Origin: Cucumis sativus
Lineage: Eukaryota; Streptophyta; Magnoliopsida; Cucurbitales; Cucurbitaceae
Direction of reading: 5' to 3'
Assembly (NCBI RefSeq): GCF_000004075.3
Contig: NC_026655.2
Coordinates: forward strand, 3,720,001 to 3,784,000
DNA: 64,000 nucleotides
Position 1 is the first letter of the stretch; every line of letters begins with the position of its first letter. Shown one piece after another: positions 37,518 to 50,400 of the stretch. Made by a program: the position numbers and the translations under genes. Below the pieces are notes generated by a model, which was not told the DNA's origin, did no database searches, and worked only from the letters and a program-made list of their open reading frames with translations.

Positions 37518-39246
37518 TCAAGTTAACCTCTTTGCCATTTCCTGGAGGAGTACTCGCTTTTGTGAAGCATTGATTACATTATTAGATTCAGCACTCTCCA
37601 GAACATCAGTGATAATTGCAGCTGCGTGACCAAGAGGCTCCTCAACTGCCCTTTTCAACATGAAAGCCTATAAAGCAAAATTTAAATCCGCATGAAATTC
37701 ACACAAATCTATCGGGAGTCAGATCAAACACATCTCAAGTAATACCAAGGAAAACAGAAAGCTCTTAAATGAAACCTAATCATGCCAGAGAATTGTCTCA
37801 TTTCCTACGCTACAAGGGAGAAAATCTCGTACCCATATAAGTATTACCTCTAATCTTTTCTTTGAAAACTAGTTAAGGAGATATTTCTACTGAATAGTGA
37901 ATGATTATGAAGCTTGAAGACAGTGTTTCAAGCAAATCAACGTACAATTATTAGATTCGAACAACTGAAAGTAGGAACGTGGTGCTACTGCCAAATCTAG
38001 AAGAAAAAGTAGGTGTTTGAGAACAAGCTTTTGATCACAGCAGAAACACTAAGTAGATCTAGGAAACTTGTATATTCAGCAAAGCCAATACTTAGAAATC
38101 AAATGATTGAGAGTGACAGAGTTGAACACATTTCAGATCCTCTGATGCTCCTCATTCTCTACCCGGATTCTCCCTTGTGTTCTAACCAAGTCCCTCCTTT
38201 TTAAATTTCAAGGCAATAAATATACAAGTTAAATATGCATTTAAGTTCCATGCAGGATATTTTTCCAATTTAGCCCCATTCAATTCAATATAGTATCTTA
38301 CTATCTTGCGTTTTAAGATTTTTCAGTTATACACACTTTCATTGGTGAATGTTAAAATTGGCTTATGATATGCTTGAGTTGCATTGGCTTATCTTTATAA
38401 AAATCCCGATTAAGGCAAGAGTTTCATGTGATGTGAGGTACTTGTGCATAAAACTAACCAAACGATTGAACATCAAGATTGCTACCCTGAGTGAAAGGAA
38501 AATGGAAATTGGGTTTTCATTATGACAAGAAGCTGAAAATAGAAAGTGGGAACTACCCGGATCTTGCTGAATTTGACTGTAAATATCCTCACCGAAATTT
38601 AGGCTTCATTGTCGTATGCCAGGGATTTGAAAGAAAAAGGAAATGGTGAATATCTATGTGGATTTTACTTGGAATCTCTGTTTTTATAACTTTAGTATAA
38701 ATCAGATCCTTACACAAGTTAAAGTTCAATTATGTGTAATAGTACACAAGCGTTGCCATTGCAGCTCCGGTTTAAACAAAAGATAAGCTGAATTTGCATC
38801 GTACTTATTGACTTGGCATAAACTTAAAGAATAAACTAAACTACCAGATGAAAAACTTCTCTAATTCTTTCACTAAAAAGGCAACAATTTTTCTTTCAAG
38901 TAACATAATTTCTTCTTAAAATTTCTGTCGACCCTCAAGCATCATAACATGGCCTTTTTATTTATTTATTTATTTGTTTTTATTTGGATTTTTAGATAAG
39001 AATCGTGTCATCGCCTATTAGTTATGTTTGAACCATCATCAATGAGAAGGGAGCTAACTAAAAAATATTAGAAGTAGAACATATACAAAATAATTTATAT
39101 TATGGACCATAACATATATCGAGCCTAAATGCCTTTACTTATTTGCTTGTTTATAATGTATATTATGGCCTTCGCATATATACTCACAGCACGACAGGGG
39201 TTACTTGCAAGTCGACCAACAATTGAGAAATATCATGCATATTTTC

Positions 39247-39277
<31 letters not shown>

Positions 39278-42200
39278 TCCCAGATGTTCCACGAGTAACT
39301 AAAGCCACAAGATCGTGGGCTACGTTACAGTCTTCTTCAATGAAAATTTAAAAAGAAACGAAAGAAGAGAGCAAGAGCAATTACCTGTCCATGGTGGGAT
39401 ATGACTAGTGTACACGGGACTTCCTGAAACCAAGGCTCTCCATCAATTTGAACAGGCAGTGCAGCACATAATTGTATCCTAATCGACTTTCCCTGTGCAA
39501 GTCTTCTAGCTCGAGAAAGCCCCACCTGTTTCAAAAAGAAAGCAGCAGCCATCAAACATCTAAGCAAGGAGGTTACAAAACAACTCTAAGTTGAACCTTG
39601 TCCTTTACCCAAGATTCCAACCACTTCATGTCTCAGGACTCCAAAGTATATACTACAAGTCAGAATCGTCACTCTAATGAGTAAATTTGAGATCCCTAAC
39701 ATTTGAAATAGGATAGAGTCACGACCTAGCACTAAAAAGGATTTTATGATCTCACTGTTCGTTTTCCTGGGTGATAATATAGTAGCTTTAATAAACCTTA
39801 TAGACAGTTTTGAAAAGCTCATGTAGACCACAGTTTGGTGTGGATTGAGGAATCTCTAAGGAAGAGCTCTAACTGAGCACTACTGCGTGCCATAGTGCAA
39901 GTGTGCATGCCTTATCGTCCTTGAACCCTTCTAATATTTCTTTTAGAGAATCTCTTAAATATTATTGGAGAATCTCTTTCTCCAACACACGCATGGTGCA
40001 TATGTGCACACACAGACACTTAATCAAGACATCTAACAACAAAAAATTAGACAAGGCAGCACTACGTGAAATTAACGTAGGTCCATCAAATTTGATTTGA
40101 TAGCATGTGGAGACAGAATCCTTTATTTGGATTATTGTCTACCTGTAGCTTCCCAAGGTGCCAGGTCCCAGATATGCTGACAACCTCAAGTAGTTTATCA
40201 TGCATGGACTGCGCATCAAAATTATCAAAAGTCTCATCCTCGTTATGCCAAAGATCTACACCACCCATGTAGCTTCCAATGTTCGCAACAAGCACACCTT
40301 CTGCATCCTGTAAATAATCAAATTAAAGTTTCAAATAATCAAACCTCAAGTAAACGAAAATTCAGGAAAATATCATCCCAGATGAATAGCACAAATAGTA
40401 TGCTTTAACAAAGGAAAAATTTTCAAGAATTCACACCCAAAAACTAAAATTTTTCCTCGTATTATTGAACATTTAACTAAAATTTCCAAAAAAAAAGAAA
40501 ATAGAGTGACAATTTGGTAATGTTTCAGAACCAAAGACTTCGAAGTTCTTACCTCAGGAACCTCTACCTCAACACCATCCACTTCCACCCGAACTTGCCA
40601 TGGAATATCTGCAAACGTCCTATCCATTATGCTCTTGGCTCCTTCTCTTGCATAAAGAACTTTATTCATAAACTGCAGTTATGTTAATCGTTTCAGCTAA
40701 GTGATCTAACTACTCAAATAATCTAGGATCAGAGACAACAGATACGCAAGAACTAGCAAGAACTCTGCAAATATAGACATTCACTTTTATAAAGTATATA
40801 CAACTAATTCATTAATTTTTTTAAGAAATAAAAAATCAAGCTAAGAAGAAGGAAGAGGAGAAAAAGAAAAAACTTATTAATTGAAAAAATGAACACTTGT
40901 ATCAGAGATATAGTTATTGATCAATTGTCTAGACATCAGTGCACCTGCAATCAGAAAGCAAAATGTCTGAACTATATCAAGTGCCCCTCAGGTTTCATAA
41001 TATGATCACCCTTCATTGTAACTTCATTTTCGTGGCAACAAAGAGTTTAGCCATTCAACAATCAGCATAAAAGTATTTGCCCATAAAATTATCCACATTT
41101 TGGGAGTAAAAGAAATAAGGCACAACCCTGATAAAAAATTTAACATCTAATGGCGCAAGATACAAGGCTATAATATAACTAAACCATTTTCAAATAATAA
41201 ACCATACAGTTTGAAAACTTGTAATGGGGGTCATGCATGGTTGAGTTATGGCCAGCATGACTTCATGTGATGGATTATCTTCGAGGAAGCTAAAGTTATC
41301 TTTTGTCTACAACTTTTATTACCTGGTTATAAAATTTTTCTGGATTTTCCTCACGTAAATTATGTATGTCCAGGGCAACCTTAGCATCACATCCAATTCC
41401 TGCATTTTGAGGGGCAAATTGGTAATGATGCGGTAAAAAATAAACTAAACCAAAGAAATTAGAGAGAGAGATGCAACGAGGGTTCAATAGAAGAACCCAG
41501 AATATGAGATATATGGTTCACATGTGCCCTGAAAGTTTGGTTGTATTTAACATCCAATACCTTAAATACGCAAAATACACGCACACTTACATATATCAAC
41601 GAAACTTACCAAGATAATTATTCATAAATTGTGGAGATTTGAGTTGCTTTCCCTGTTGATCCACCATTGCCACCTTCCAACGGTCAAGAAGGGTCACCGC
41701 AGCATTTTCTACATGATGCAAGACTGTACAAAGACCCCCCTGTCTCTCCACTGAGCCCAAACCACCTCCCCAGTTCAATACTCTAGCGAGATCATTTCCT
41801 GTTCCAGCAGGAAGAATAGCAACTGGGGGAGGTGAAACAAAATTTTGCTTGTCTATACAGTTTAAGACCCAGCCAACGGTTCCATCGCCCCCACATACAA
41901 GAACCTTGAAGTGCGGCACTTTTCTGAATAAATAAAGACCAGATTCAGGGCCTTGTGTAGAACTCAACTCAAAAACCTGAAATATTAGCAGAGTAGACGA
42001 TGATTACCTCATTAACATCATTAACACTTGCAGTCAAGAAATAGTTCAAAGAAAATGAGATTTAGCCCTACCCTACTCATACATAGCATTTTTATTATTT
42101 TCCGTAACAAAAATCTACATCTAGTTTAAAAATAAATAAAACCAGTTACTTTTAGAGGGTTTCATTGACCTTAATATTGTATTTCCGATAGACCCAGACA

Positions 42201-43562
42201 TATATGATCCAAGTTCCCACAAAATTCCATAAAGAAAGGGAAATTGTGCAAAATGGTGATATCTACCTCGGTGGGTATCAAACAAAGAGTACTGAGTAGG
42301 TTGAACAAATTATGCTAAGCTGTAGTATACAGCAGTCTACTTTTAAAGTTGAGCCTGTTTTGAATAGAGTGGATAAAAACACATACCTGCACAGGATTCA
42401 AAAGCATGTTTAACCGTTGTTTTAGAGAATCTCCACGGCGGGCTCCACTTTTCTTGTTGATGAATACTAACAGGGGACGTGCATCTGATGGCATTTCAAT
42501 CACCTCATATCTCAGGTTCATTCCTAATATATGAGTTTCATCCTTGTGATTGAGTGAAGAATTTTTCTTTAAGCTAGTATTTGAAATACTTTTATCATTT
42601 ATATCACCATTTTGATGCCGACCTTCTGAAGTTCTGCTACCATTACAGTTTCTTTCAGTTCCATGATAACCATTAACTCTGTGATGAGAATCAGCAGTGC
42701 TTTCTGTAGACATATCACGAAGATTGCCACTTGAACCTGTATGATGAATAGATGGTTTCCGACTATGTTTACTCTTCTTACTCTGACTCCTTATACTGGC
42801 ACGCACTGAGGATGCAATCTCATTTGCTCCATGGGTGATGGAGCTCAAAAATCCACCGGAAATCCTATTTGACTCCTTGACATAAAGTGGAGACAGAATC
42901 AACCTTCTAAATGAACCTAAGTCACAAATATCACCAGTTTCATTACACATACTACTATGGCAATCTACATGCACTAGACGTTGGCACCATAAGCAACACC
43001 ATATTGGAGAACCACCAAGAAAAGATCCACTACATGGTTCTTCACAGTAACTGCAGAAGGAGGTTTCGTCAGATTGATCAGTAATCTCAGTCCACCGAAC
43101 AGCCCATTGGTGCATCACATGGTCAAAGCCAATCATAGATACACACTTGCAATCCTTTTGAGCATTAGAAGAACAACTTAGGTGAGCTGCCACACCACAA
43201 ATGTTGCAACGGTGAATAAAACTATCTGAAGCGACCATAGGACCGAGAGTTTGTGAAGGGGACACAAACTTTAAGCACACACAACAACTCAAATTCTTTC
43301 CACGAGATACTGATTCTAGAATCCAATCGTGTGCAGCTACAGGAACTCTTTGAGTTTTTTTCGGGTTTCTCCTCTTCGACCTGGCTATAGCCCTCATCCA
43401 ACTCAAATTAATATTTCTCCGCCATTGGAAGGCCGTGAAGGCTATAGTCAAAATTCCAATGATGGCAGCACTAAAACAAGAAATAACAAAAAGGCGATCA
43501 GTTGGGTTCTTGCTGTTCCAACTGGGGAACAACAATCCAATCTCCCATTCTTCATCATCCAT
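37518..43562 (-). CDS. DGK1: Diacylglycerol kinase, DGK1 type (7 exons, 731 aa)
   Basis: The enzyme phosphorylates diacylglycerol with ATP to phosphatidic acid, a lipid signal at membranes. Exons in transcript order are 42387-43562, 41610-41976, 41323-41399, 40553-40672, 40143-40307, 39385-39525 and 37518-37667; phases agree and the 2196 bases give 731 residues, normal for plant cluster I DGKs. Residues 24-47 ([20 protein letters not shown] core) form a membrane anchor, followed by basic residues. Two cysteine/histidine-rich C1 domains lie at about 78-140 ([21 protein letters not shown]) and 151-213 ([23 protein letters not shown]). The catalytic domain begins with [21 protein letters not shown] (421-428) is the ATP-binding glycine motif and [19 protein letters not shown] follows. 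The accessory domain includes [31 protein letters not shown] and [19 protein letters not shown]. An AG directly precedes the ATG, so a leader intron may end there. Confidence 0.95.
39249..39276. repeat. Compound (TG)n(AG)n microsatellite
   Basis: A run of TG dinucleotides switches directly to AG dinucleotides within the last intron of the DGK1 gene. It is likely to be length-variable between individuals. Confidence 0.9.
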
Positions 43563-46500
43563 CTGTTTAATCACAGATATGAGAAGAAAACCATCTAATG
43601 CTGAAATAAGAAATCTGGCTCAACACAGTTGACGGCCAGTTGCCGCCCAAACTCCAACGTAATTCAAATCAAAACCAAATTTACTGACTCCAACTTAATG
43701 ATGACATTACCAATTTATAGGTGGTAACTCACTATTTCACATCTCAATATCACGGATGTAAACTCTACCACACTTCCAATGGATCAAATAAAACACGGAC
43801 AAATAATCCACATCATTCCTGAAAATGTAAAACAGTAAACATTAAAAACAAAACTTCAAAGTTTGAACGCTATCATTAAAAAAGACAATAAAAAAACATA
43901 CATCTTCAAAGCAACCCTCCAACGTTGAAATTCCAATTTATTCCTAAAAATACCAGAGTCATATTAACTTCTAGAAGATAGATAGATTCAACAAACTTTA
44001 CAACGACTAATTCAATAAAATAATATATACATATAAATAATAATTAAAAAAAAAAAGACCTCCATAGAGATTGCAACATCCGAACAGAAATAAAAAATAA
44101 AATCTAGCAGCACAAAATATTCAAGTTCATAACACACTAAACATGTTCAAATCTTCCTCTCAATACCAAAAACAAAATACAGAGCAAATTCATTTTAAAA
44201 ACAATAAACATACCCACAAAGAACGATGGAAATGGGTCACAACACAACAAGAACCTGACAAATGAATCAAACTTACTGAAAAATAAAAAATAAAAAATAA
44301 AAAAAAACAATGAGTGAAGAACAGGATCAAATGCTCCGATCACAGAAAACCCTAACTCGATCTTTGAATAGTAAAATCACCGTATTGGTTGAATCGAAGG
44401 ATTCGTGGGAAAACCCAAATCCGAAGCTTTCGAAAGAGGAAGAAAGGTACGGATTTGAGAATTTTCAGATGGAAGTCACGTTGCGTTACGCTCTCTATTC
44501 CTTTATTTCCCTCAGTTTTCCTAAATCAAATATAAATTCATTAGAATCTTTTTTTGAAAATTCGGTTTCCAGATTTATAAAAATTAAGATTCCATCAAAG
44601 AATCTTATTTATATATTCGCCACTTGGTCCCATATATATTTTGTACGTGGCACATTTACATTCGGCCAACTCGCCCTTTGATACTGCCACGTGGAACTCA
44701 CTTCCCTCGTGTTATTTCCGTGGTTACTCAGCGTCATCCGATTAATTTAATTCCACTCTTTTAGTACTTTTTTAATTTCAATTAATCAAATTATTGTTAT
44801 AAATAATCATTGAAAACTTCTTTTAAATTTTTTTATTATATTCTAAAGATTAAATTGAGATCAAATATATAATTTTAAATTTTCATCTTTAACTATTTAT
44901 CTTATTATTCGTCACCCAATTTTTTAAATGAAAGTTCTGTTTGTCATAAACAAAATTAATTTTCATCTATTTTTCTCTGCATTAATTGAACTTCCCTATC
45001 ATTATTATTATTTCTATATCACTATTCTCTAATTCAAATCATCAAAACTCTAAAGAGAGTGACATTCATATTTATTTACTACTTGCTTAATGTTCTTCTA
45101 TATTTTATGGTTGCTAACAAATTGCAAAGAAGTACCTAAGTTTAATGGTCCTAATATTTCTATAATTTGAATTCACCCCTTCACTAAATTGTAGAAAAAA
45201 AAAACGTAAACTTTCAAAAGGGATTGAAGTATGAACAAATAGAAAAAGAAAACCGTGTGTTAATAAGGTGGGAATAAAATGTAATGGAGGAAGAAAGCAT
45301 TTCACTTTCATTCTTTATCAATTAGTTTCCAATTCACGTCCATTTTTGTCGGCATTAATTCTTCCTTCTTTTTCTTCTTCGATTTTATTTTCTTGTTATT
45401 TAATTGTATAAGGACTTTTCCATTGATTAAGGGTAAAGATTAGAATTGACTTTTATGGGGACGACAAACAATTTCCTTTTCATTAGATCTCGATTTGTAC
45501 TTTATATAGTAAACAAAAATTTCAAATTAATTTGAAAGTTAAAACTAGTTTCTTGGTCATTTAAAATTGGAATAAGGATAATTTACTTTTAAAATATAAA
45601 AAGTTTGTCGCATGGTTTTTGTTTAGAATAGAGAACTATAAATATTTGTGCTTTCTTTTCACATTGAATTTATAAAAAAGATGTTCACTTTTGAATAAAT
45701 ATGTGAATTCTTAATAAAATTAAACAAAAGAAAAAAGAAACTATTTTAAAAGTTTCAAAAACTAAAGACTTACTTCCTTCCGTAATCATTTAATTTTTTA
45801 ATTTTAAGTGATGGGTCGTGATGGGTCGTTTTAAAAGATGATTAGCAAAGAAAGTCTAGAACTCTCCACTTGTAAGATGATGAATTTCATAAAAGATAAT
45901 AAGAATCTCAACATAATTAAAATATTAAAAAGAACAAAAAAATTCAATCTCTAATCTCTCTAAAATTAAATGCTATAGTAACTTTAAAAAAAGAAACGAA
46001 ACAATCATAAAGGAGAGAACTATGTTTATCCAAAACAGTAAATCATAGAAAAAATGGAATATTAAGTTAGAACCACAGATCACAAGACGACTAAATGGTT
46101 ATTGTTACCAAGTCAACCCAAATCTTTCTTTCTCCTTTAAATATTCTCTATTATGGTTATTCATCCAAGATGATTATAAAACGAATCAAAAAAAAAGTAA
46201 TACAACTTAAATTACTTAGGGTAAAATAAAACATATATAAACAAAATAATCAGCAAGCTTTTTGACTAAGAAAATCTAAACTAGTTGAAAAACTTGATTA
46301 TCAACTGACTAAAACTCAATTGATTACACAAAAGGGGCAAATTGCTAATCCATCCAAAACGTAGGTTGATAGCTACAAACTTGCCACTACACCGAATTTC
46401 TATTATAAAAGTTGAGTTATCAAACTTGTATTGAGGATAAAACTAGACCTTCAAAGTTCAAAGTTACACAATTGCACAAATTGCAATTATATAAATTTAA

Positions 46501-47446
46501 CGGTTGGATTTTTATCGTTTTGATGCTATGCTTGAAGTTTTACTATTCAATTTTAACATTTTACAAGGCAGAAGACGAAGTTCTGGGATGTTATTGCAAC
46601 CACCGCCATAATACTTCGAGAATGGTTTTGCAACAAAGTCAAAAGAAGAAGAAAAACTTCTTAAAAGCAAAGCCAAAGAGAAATAAATCCTCTGAACCAC
46701 AATGAAGACAGATGGGCAAGAGTACCTTTGAGACCTCCGGGTGGAATGACCAAAACAACCACGCTGCCCCTGAGGGAGATAGACTGTGGGATACTTGAAC
46801 CAAATTGGAAAACGGATCATGACAACCAATATGATGACAATGGTATATCATTAAAAATAAAACACTTGATAAAAAAAAATTTTATTACTTCAGCTAAAAT
46901 ACTGATAAAGATTTACAATTTTTACATGTAACGGCCAAATAATCTGTAAATTGAAATATCAGCACACTAACTTCGAGCCCAACTCTGTGCCTCCACATCT
47001 AACACTCATTTTCTTTTTTTCCTAAATGAGAAAGGCTAAAGCTTAAATCGTTGAATAAAAAAAACCCATACAAGTACAATTAATACCTGGGTTCAGAGAT
47101 GCATGGAGACTTCTGGAAAACAACCGCACTTCTTCTGCCTTCCCGTTTGCAGGAAAGAAAAAAGGAAAAAAGGAGAAAGACAGAGCATTGCAATTTCTTT
47201 TGTACATTTAAGTGTGAAGGGACCTATTTATATTACTCAAAATGACATTGATGACCTAACTTGAACATATCTAACATCCTCAATTGATTTCAAGGAGATA
47301 ACTTAGAAATCATTTCTCTCTGACATTCCCATTTGTATGGTTCTATTTGTGAAGCATATTGACTTAAGTTGAAAGAAAATCGACCAGAAAAGCATTAGGG
47401 ATGTAGAGATAATTGGCCGACGTGAACAAAATCAATCAATTAATAA
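43563..47446. other. DGK1 leader/promoter and 3' flank of the dentin-like gene
   Basis: The right-hand start of the DGK1 transcript lies between 43563 and about 44500. An open frame on + at 44310-44681 reads through this promoter/leader area and shows no family resemblance. The stretch 44700-46400 is AT-rich and gene-free. From about 46400 to 47446 lies the 3' flank of the dentin-like gene; several overlapping open frames there lack consistent splice signals and probably represent its 3' UTR or spacer. Confidence 0.5.
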
Positions 47447-50400
47447 TTAAAGTGAAAGACATTGTACCCTGTCAGGAAGATTTCTAGGAATGGGAAGTGC
47501 AGTAACATATCTCTGGGGGCAAGATTTCTGAGAACTTGCGGTTAAATCAGAGGATGATGAGGCCTCACCTCCATCAACTTGTCCTCGGCTATGGAACTTG
47601 GCAAACCGATTGATAACAGAGAACTTTTCGAGATCCTGGCATTCCACTCTCAAGTCTAAGATTGAAGCTCTTTTCTCCACTCTGGCATAGCAAAAACAGC
47701 TTATTACTAATTTAAAGTGAATCACAATCAAATAGACAACCACATGAGATCAGTAAACAAAGTAATGGCAGCAACAGCAGACACCAAATTAATAGAAAAA
47801 CCTACCTCAATAAATCATCTTCCATCTTCTGTCCCCGTTTCGTGAACTCCTCCACAACTTCAATAATTTTGTGAATATCAAATTTCCCCGGTACCTTAGG
47901 TCTGTCAGGAAGGCTAAAACGAACATACGAATAAACCGTTGTATTAGTATAAACAAATAATGAAAAGATGTACAACCTGTCCTCCTTGCATGGACATTCA
48001 AAATTAGAGAAATCGTGGAGGAAAATTCTTACGGATCTCTGCTTTCTGGAGGGACTGCATTGTCAGTTCCTGTGGAAGAAACTATATTACAAGCATCACC
48101 TAATGCTAGCCTTGCAACAAGATAAGCCACACTCTCATAATGTAAGCTGGCATCTGAAGAGAGAGTGGTAGAAGGAGGAGGACGAAGGAGTTGTTGTACA
48201 AGCTGTGTGGTCAAGTTAAGCCTCCTCTTCAATTTCATCATTATCCCATCGTCACCCATTTCAACATCATCTTCTCTCTGTCAAAGGGTCGAACGGAATA
48301 AGAGCCATTTTTAATAAAATAAAAACTCTGACTAAATCAGAGATCTGGAGTAACAAACATCGGACTCAAGAAGAGCATAGTGTTTTAACAACTAGCATAC
48401 CTTCTCAATCAGCCGATTGGTTGCCTGAGCCCAGTCAATATCCGCCATGCTGCAGACAGAAATCAGCAGTTGGCATACATAAGAAAAAGCATTTAAAAAA
48501 TGATAAATAAATAAATCAATCAGGCAATATACTAAACCCATAAAATCCACCTTTCACGAGATAACTTTTTTTCGTGGATAGAGAAGGTATATAACAAGAA
48601 CCAAATTTTGTAAGACAAGAAAGGATCACCTTTTTGAAAATACAGACGCAGTGCAAATCAGCAAAAGAAACAAATTTGAAAATGAACACCAGAAAACATT
48701 ATTTTAAATTGCTTCAAAGTATTCCAATCCTTCACTTTTTTTAAAAAAAGCATTTCAATCCATTACTCTAATCAACCAGAGACACTAATAAAATTTTGGG
48801 TGATGGTGCAAGATTCCGGTTTTGTATATTGAACAGTCAGTTTGCAGTTGCATTTCAAGACCAACCTTTCTACCAGTTCATTTCCTTTAAATTAAACTAC
48901 TTTGGTTTAAATATTCTGAGGAAAATAGAACAACCTTATATCCTGTAGCCTTCTAAAGCTTTGTGTCATTTCTGCATTCCATGATAACAGTTCAGGTGCA
49001 GAGCTTTTGCGCTTTTTTGGTCTTGCAGCTGCCAAACTTTGATTAATGAAATCAAGGGGCAAAGAGTGACCTGCAGAGAAATTTCTGAGTTCTATCGACA
49101 TGAGATTTGAAATTTCCCGAGCATTATTATGCTCACTACCATCAGCAGAAGCATTTGCTTGCTTCACAGAATTTTGAGCATTGAAATCAGGGGCCCTTTC
49201 AACAATCAAAGGTTGATCCAAAGGCGACTTTATGGTTGCATTTTTAGATCCAGGAAATACTGTTAAAGTTTGTCCATTTTTGAAGGTTCCGTATTGATCA
49301 AACCAAGATGGTGCCATCTGAGGACTGATTTGAGAATGCTCGCTTCTCACAGAAGATGCAATGTCACTACCAGGTGATACATAGGCATCCCCCTTCTTTG
49401 ATGAAAAATTACCCGCTGCTGCATCTACATGTGAAATGGAAGCATGGTTAAGCGACGACTCTCTGATAGCATTACTGTGTCCATGCGATAAAAGTTGGCC
49501 CCCATCCATTGCAACTTGCTGAGAATCTAAACCACAATCTGGACCCTTAAATCTCTTAACAGTCCTGTTAGTCGGGTCATTTTCTGCATTTTTCACAGCC
49601 TGCATTTGATGCAGTAATGTGTAATGCTGCTGTGCATTAATGTTTGGATGCATAGAATGACCAACAGTCTCAACATTTCCTCGAGTACCCATGGAATTTG
49701 ATGGAGATGCACCTAACGAGGGATGTCCAGCAGATTCCAAACCACCTGATCCAGTTGGGGCCTGCAGGGAAATTTCACTCTTCCCACCTGAAATTTGCTT
49801 GCCAGGGCTTTCTTGCATTTGCTTCTCTCTCCCAATAATGTTTTGCATATTGATGGAATTTTCACCATGGGCCATAGCCTCTAGTTCCAATTTCTCTCGA
49901 TTATCTATCTCTTTTTGTCCTGGAAAGGTCTTGTCTGCACTGTCCATATGCATACGAGATTTGAACAAATCTGAGGCAGCTTTTGACGGATCTACATGTA
50001 GTGAATGTTTCTGGTTTGTGACATTTGCCCACTCATTAGATGAAACTTTTGAGAAAGAAGCACGTTGAGATGTAGACACAGAACCGAATTCCTGTGCAAG
50101 CTGGGGGAGATTTTGGGCATTAGATATATCACCACTGTTTTGCTGAGATGTGTCAGCAGAAGTAACTAGGTTCATTTGAAGGCTGCTTCTGGAAATATCT
50201 GTTGACGCCATATGACTATTGTCAACTCGCTCAGAAGAGTTATCAAAATATCTTGAATGAGTACCAATTCTATCAGAAAATACATTAGCAGAGTGATTGG
50301 CAACAAGGTGCTGATTTTGAAGATGACTTCTAGGATAGGGAAAGGCAGATTGAGAAGCTGCAGCCAAGTTTCCTGGAGCATTGATAGGAGGGATTTTATT

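Noticed and set aside
44310..44681. 123-codon frame on + near the DGK1 promoter
   Set aside because: It overlaps the inferred DGK1 leader/promoter, has AT-driven composition in its second half and no recognisable domain.
46512..46851. Overlapping minus-strand frames after the dentin-like gene
   Set aside because: They lack consistent splice acceptors linking them to the gene, and the gene already ends plausibly in VQCLSL.
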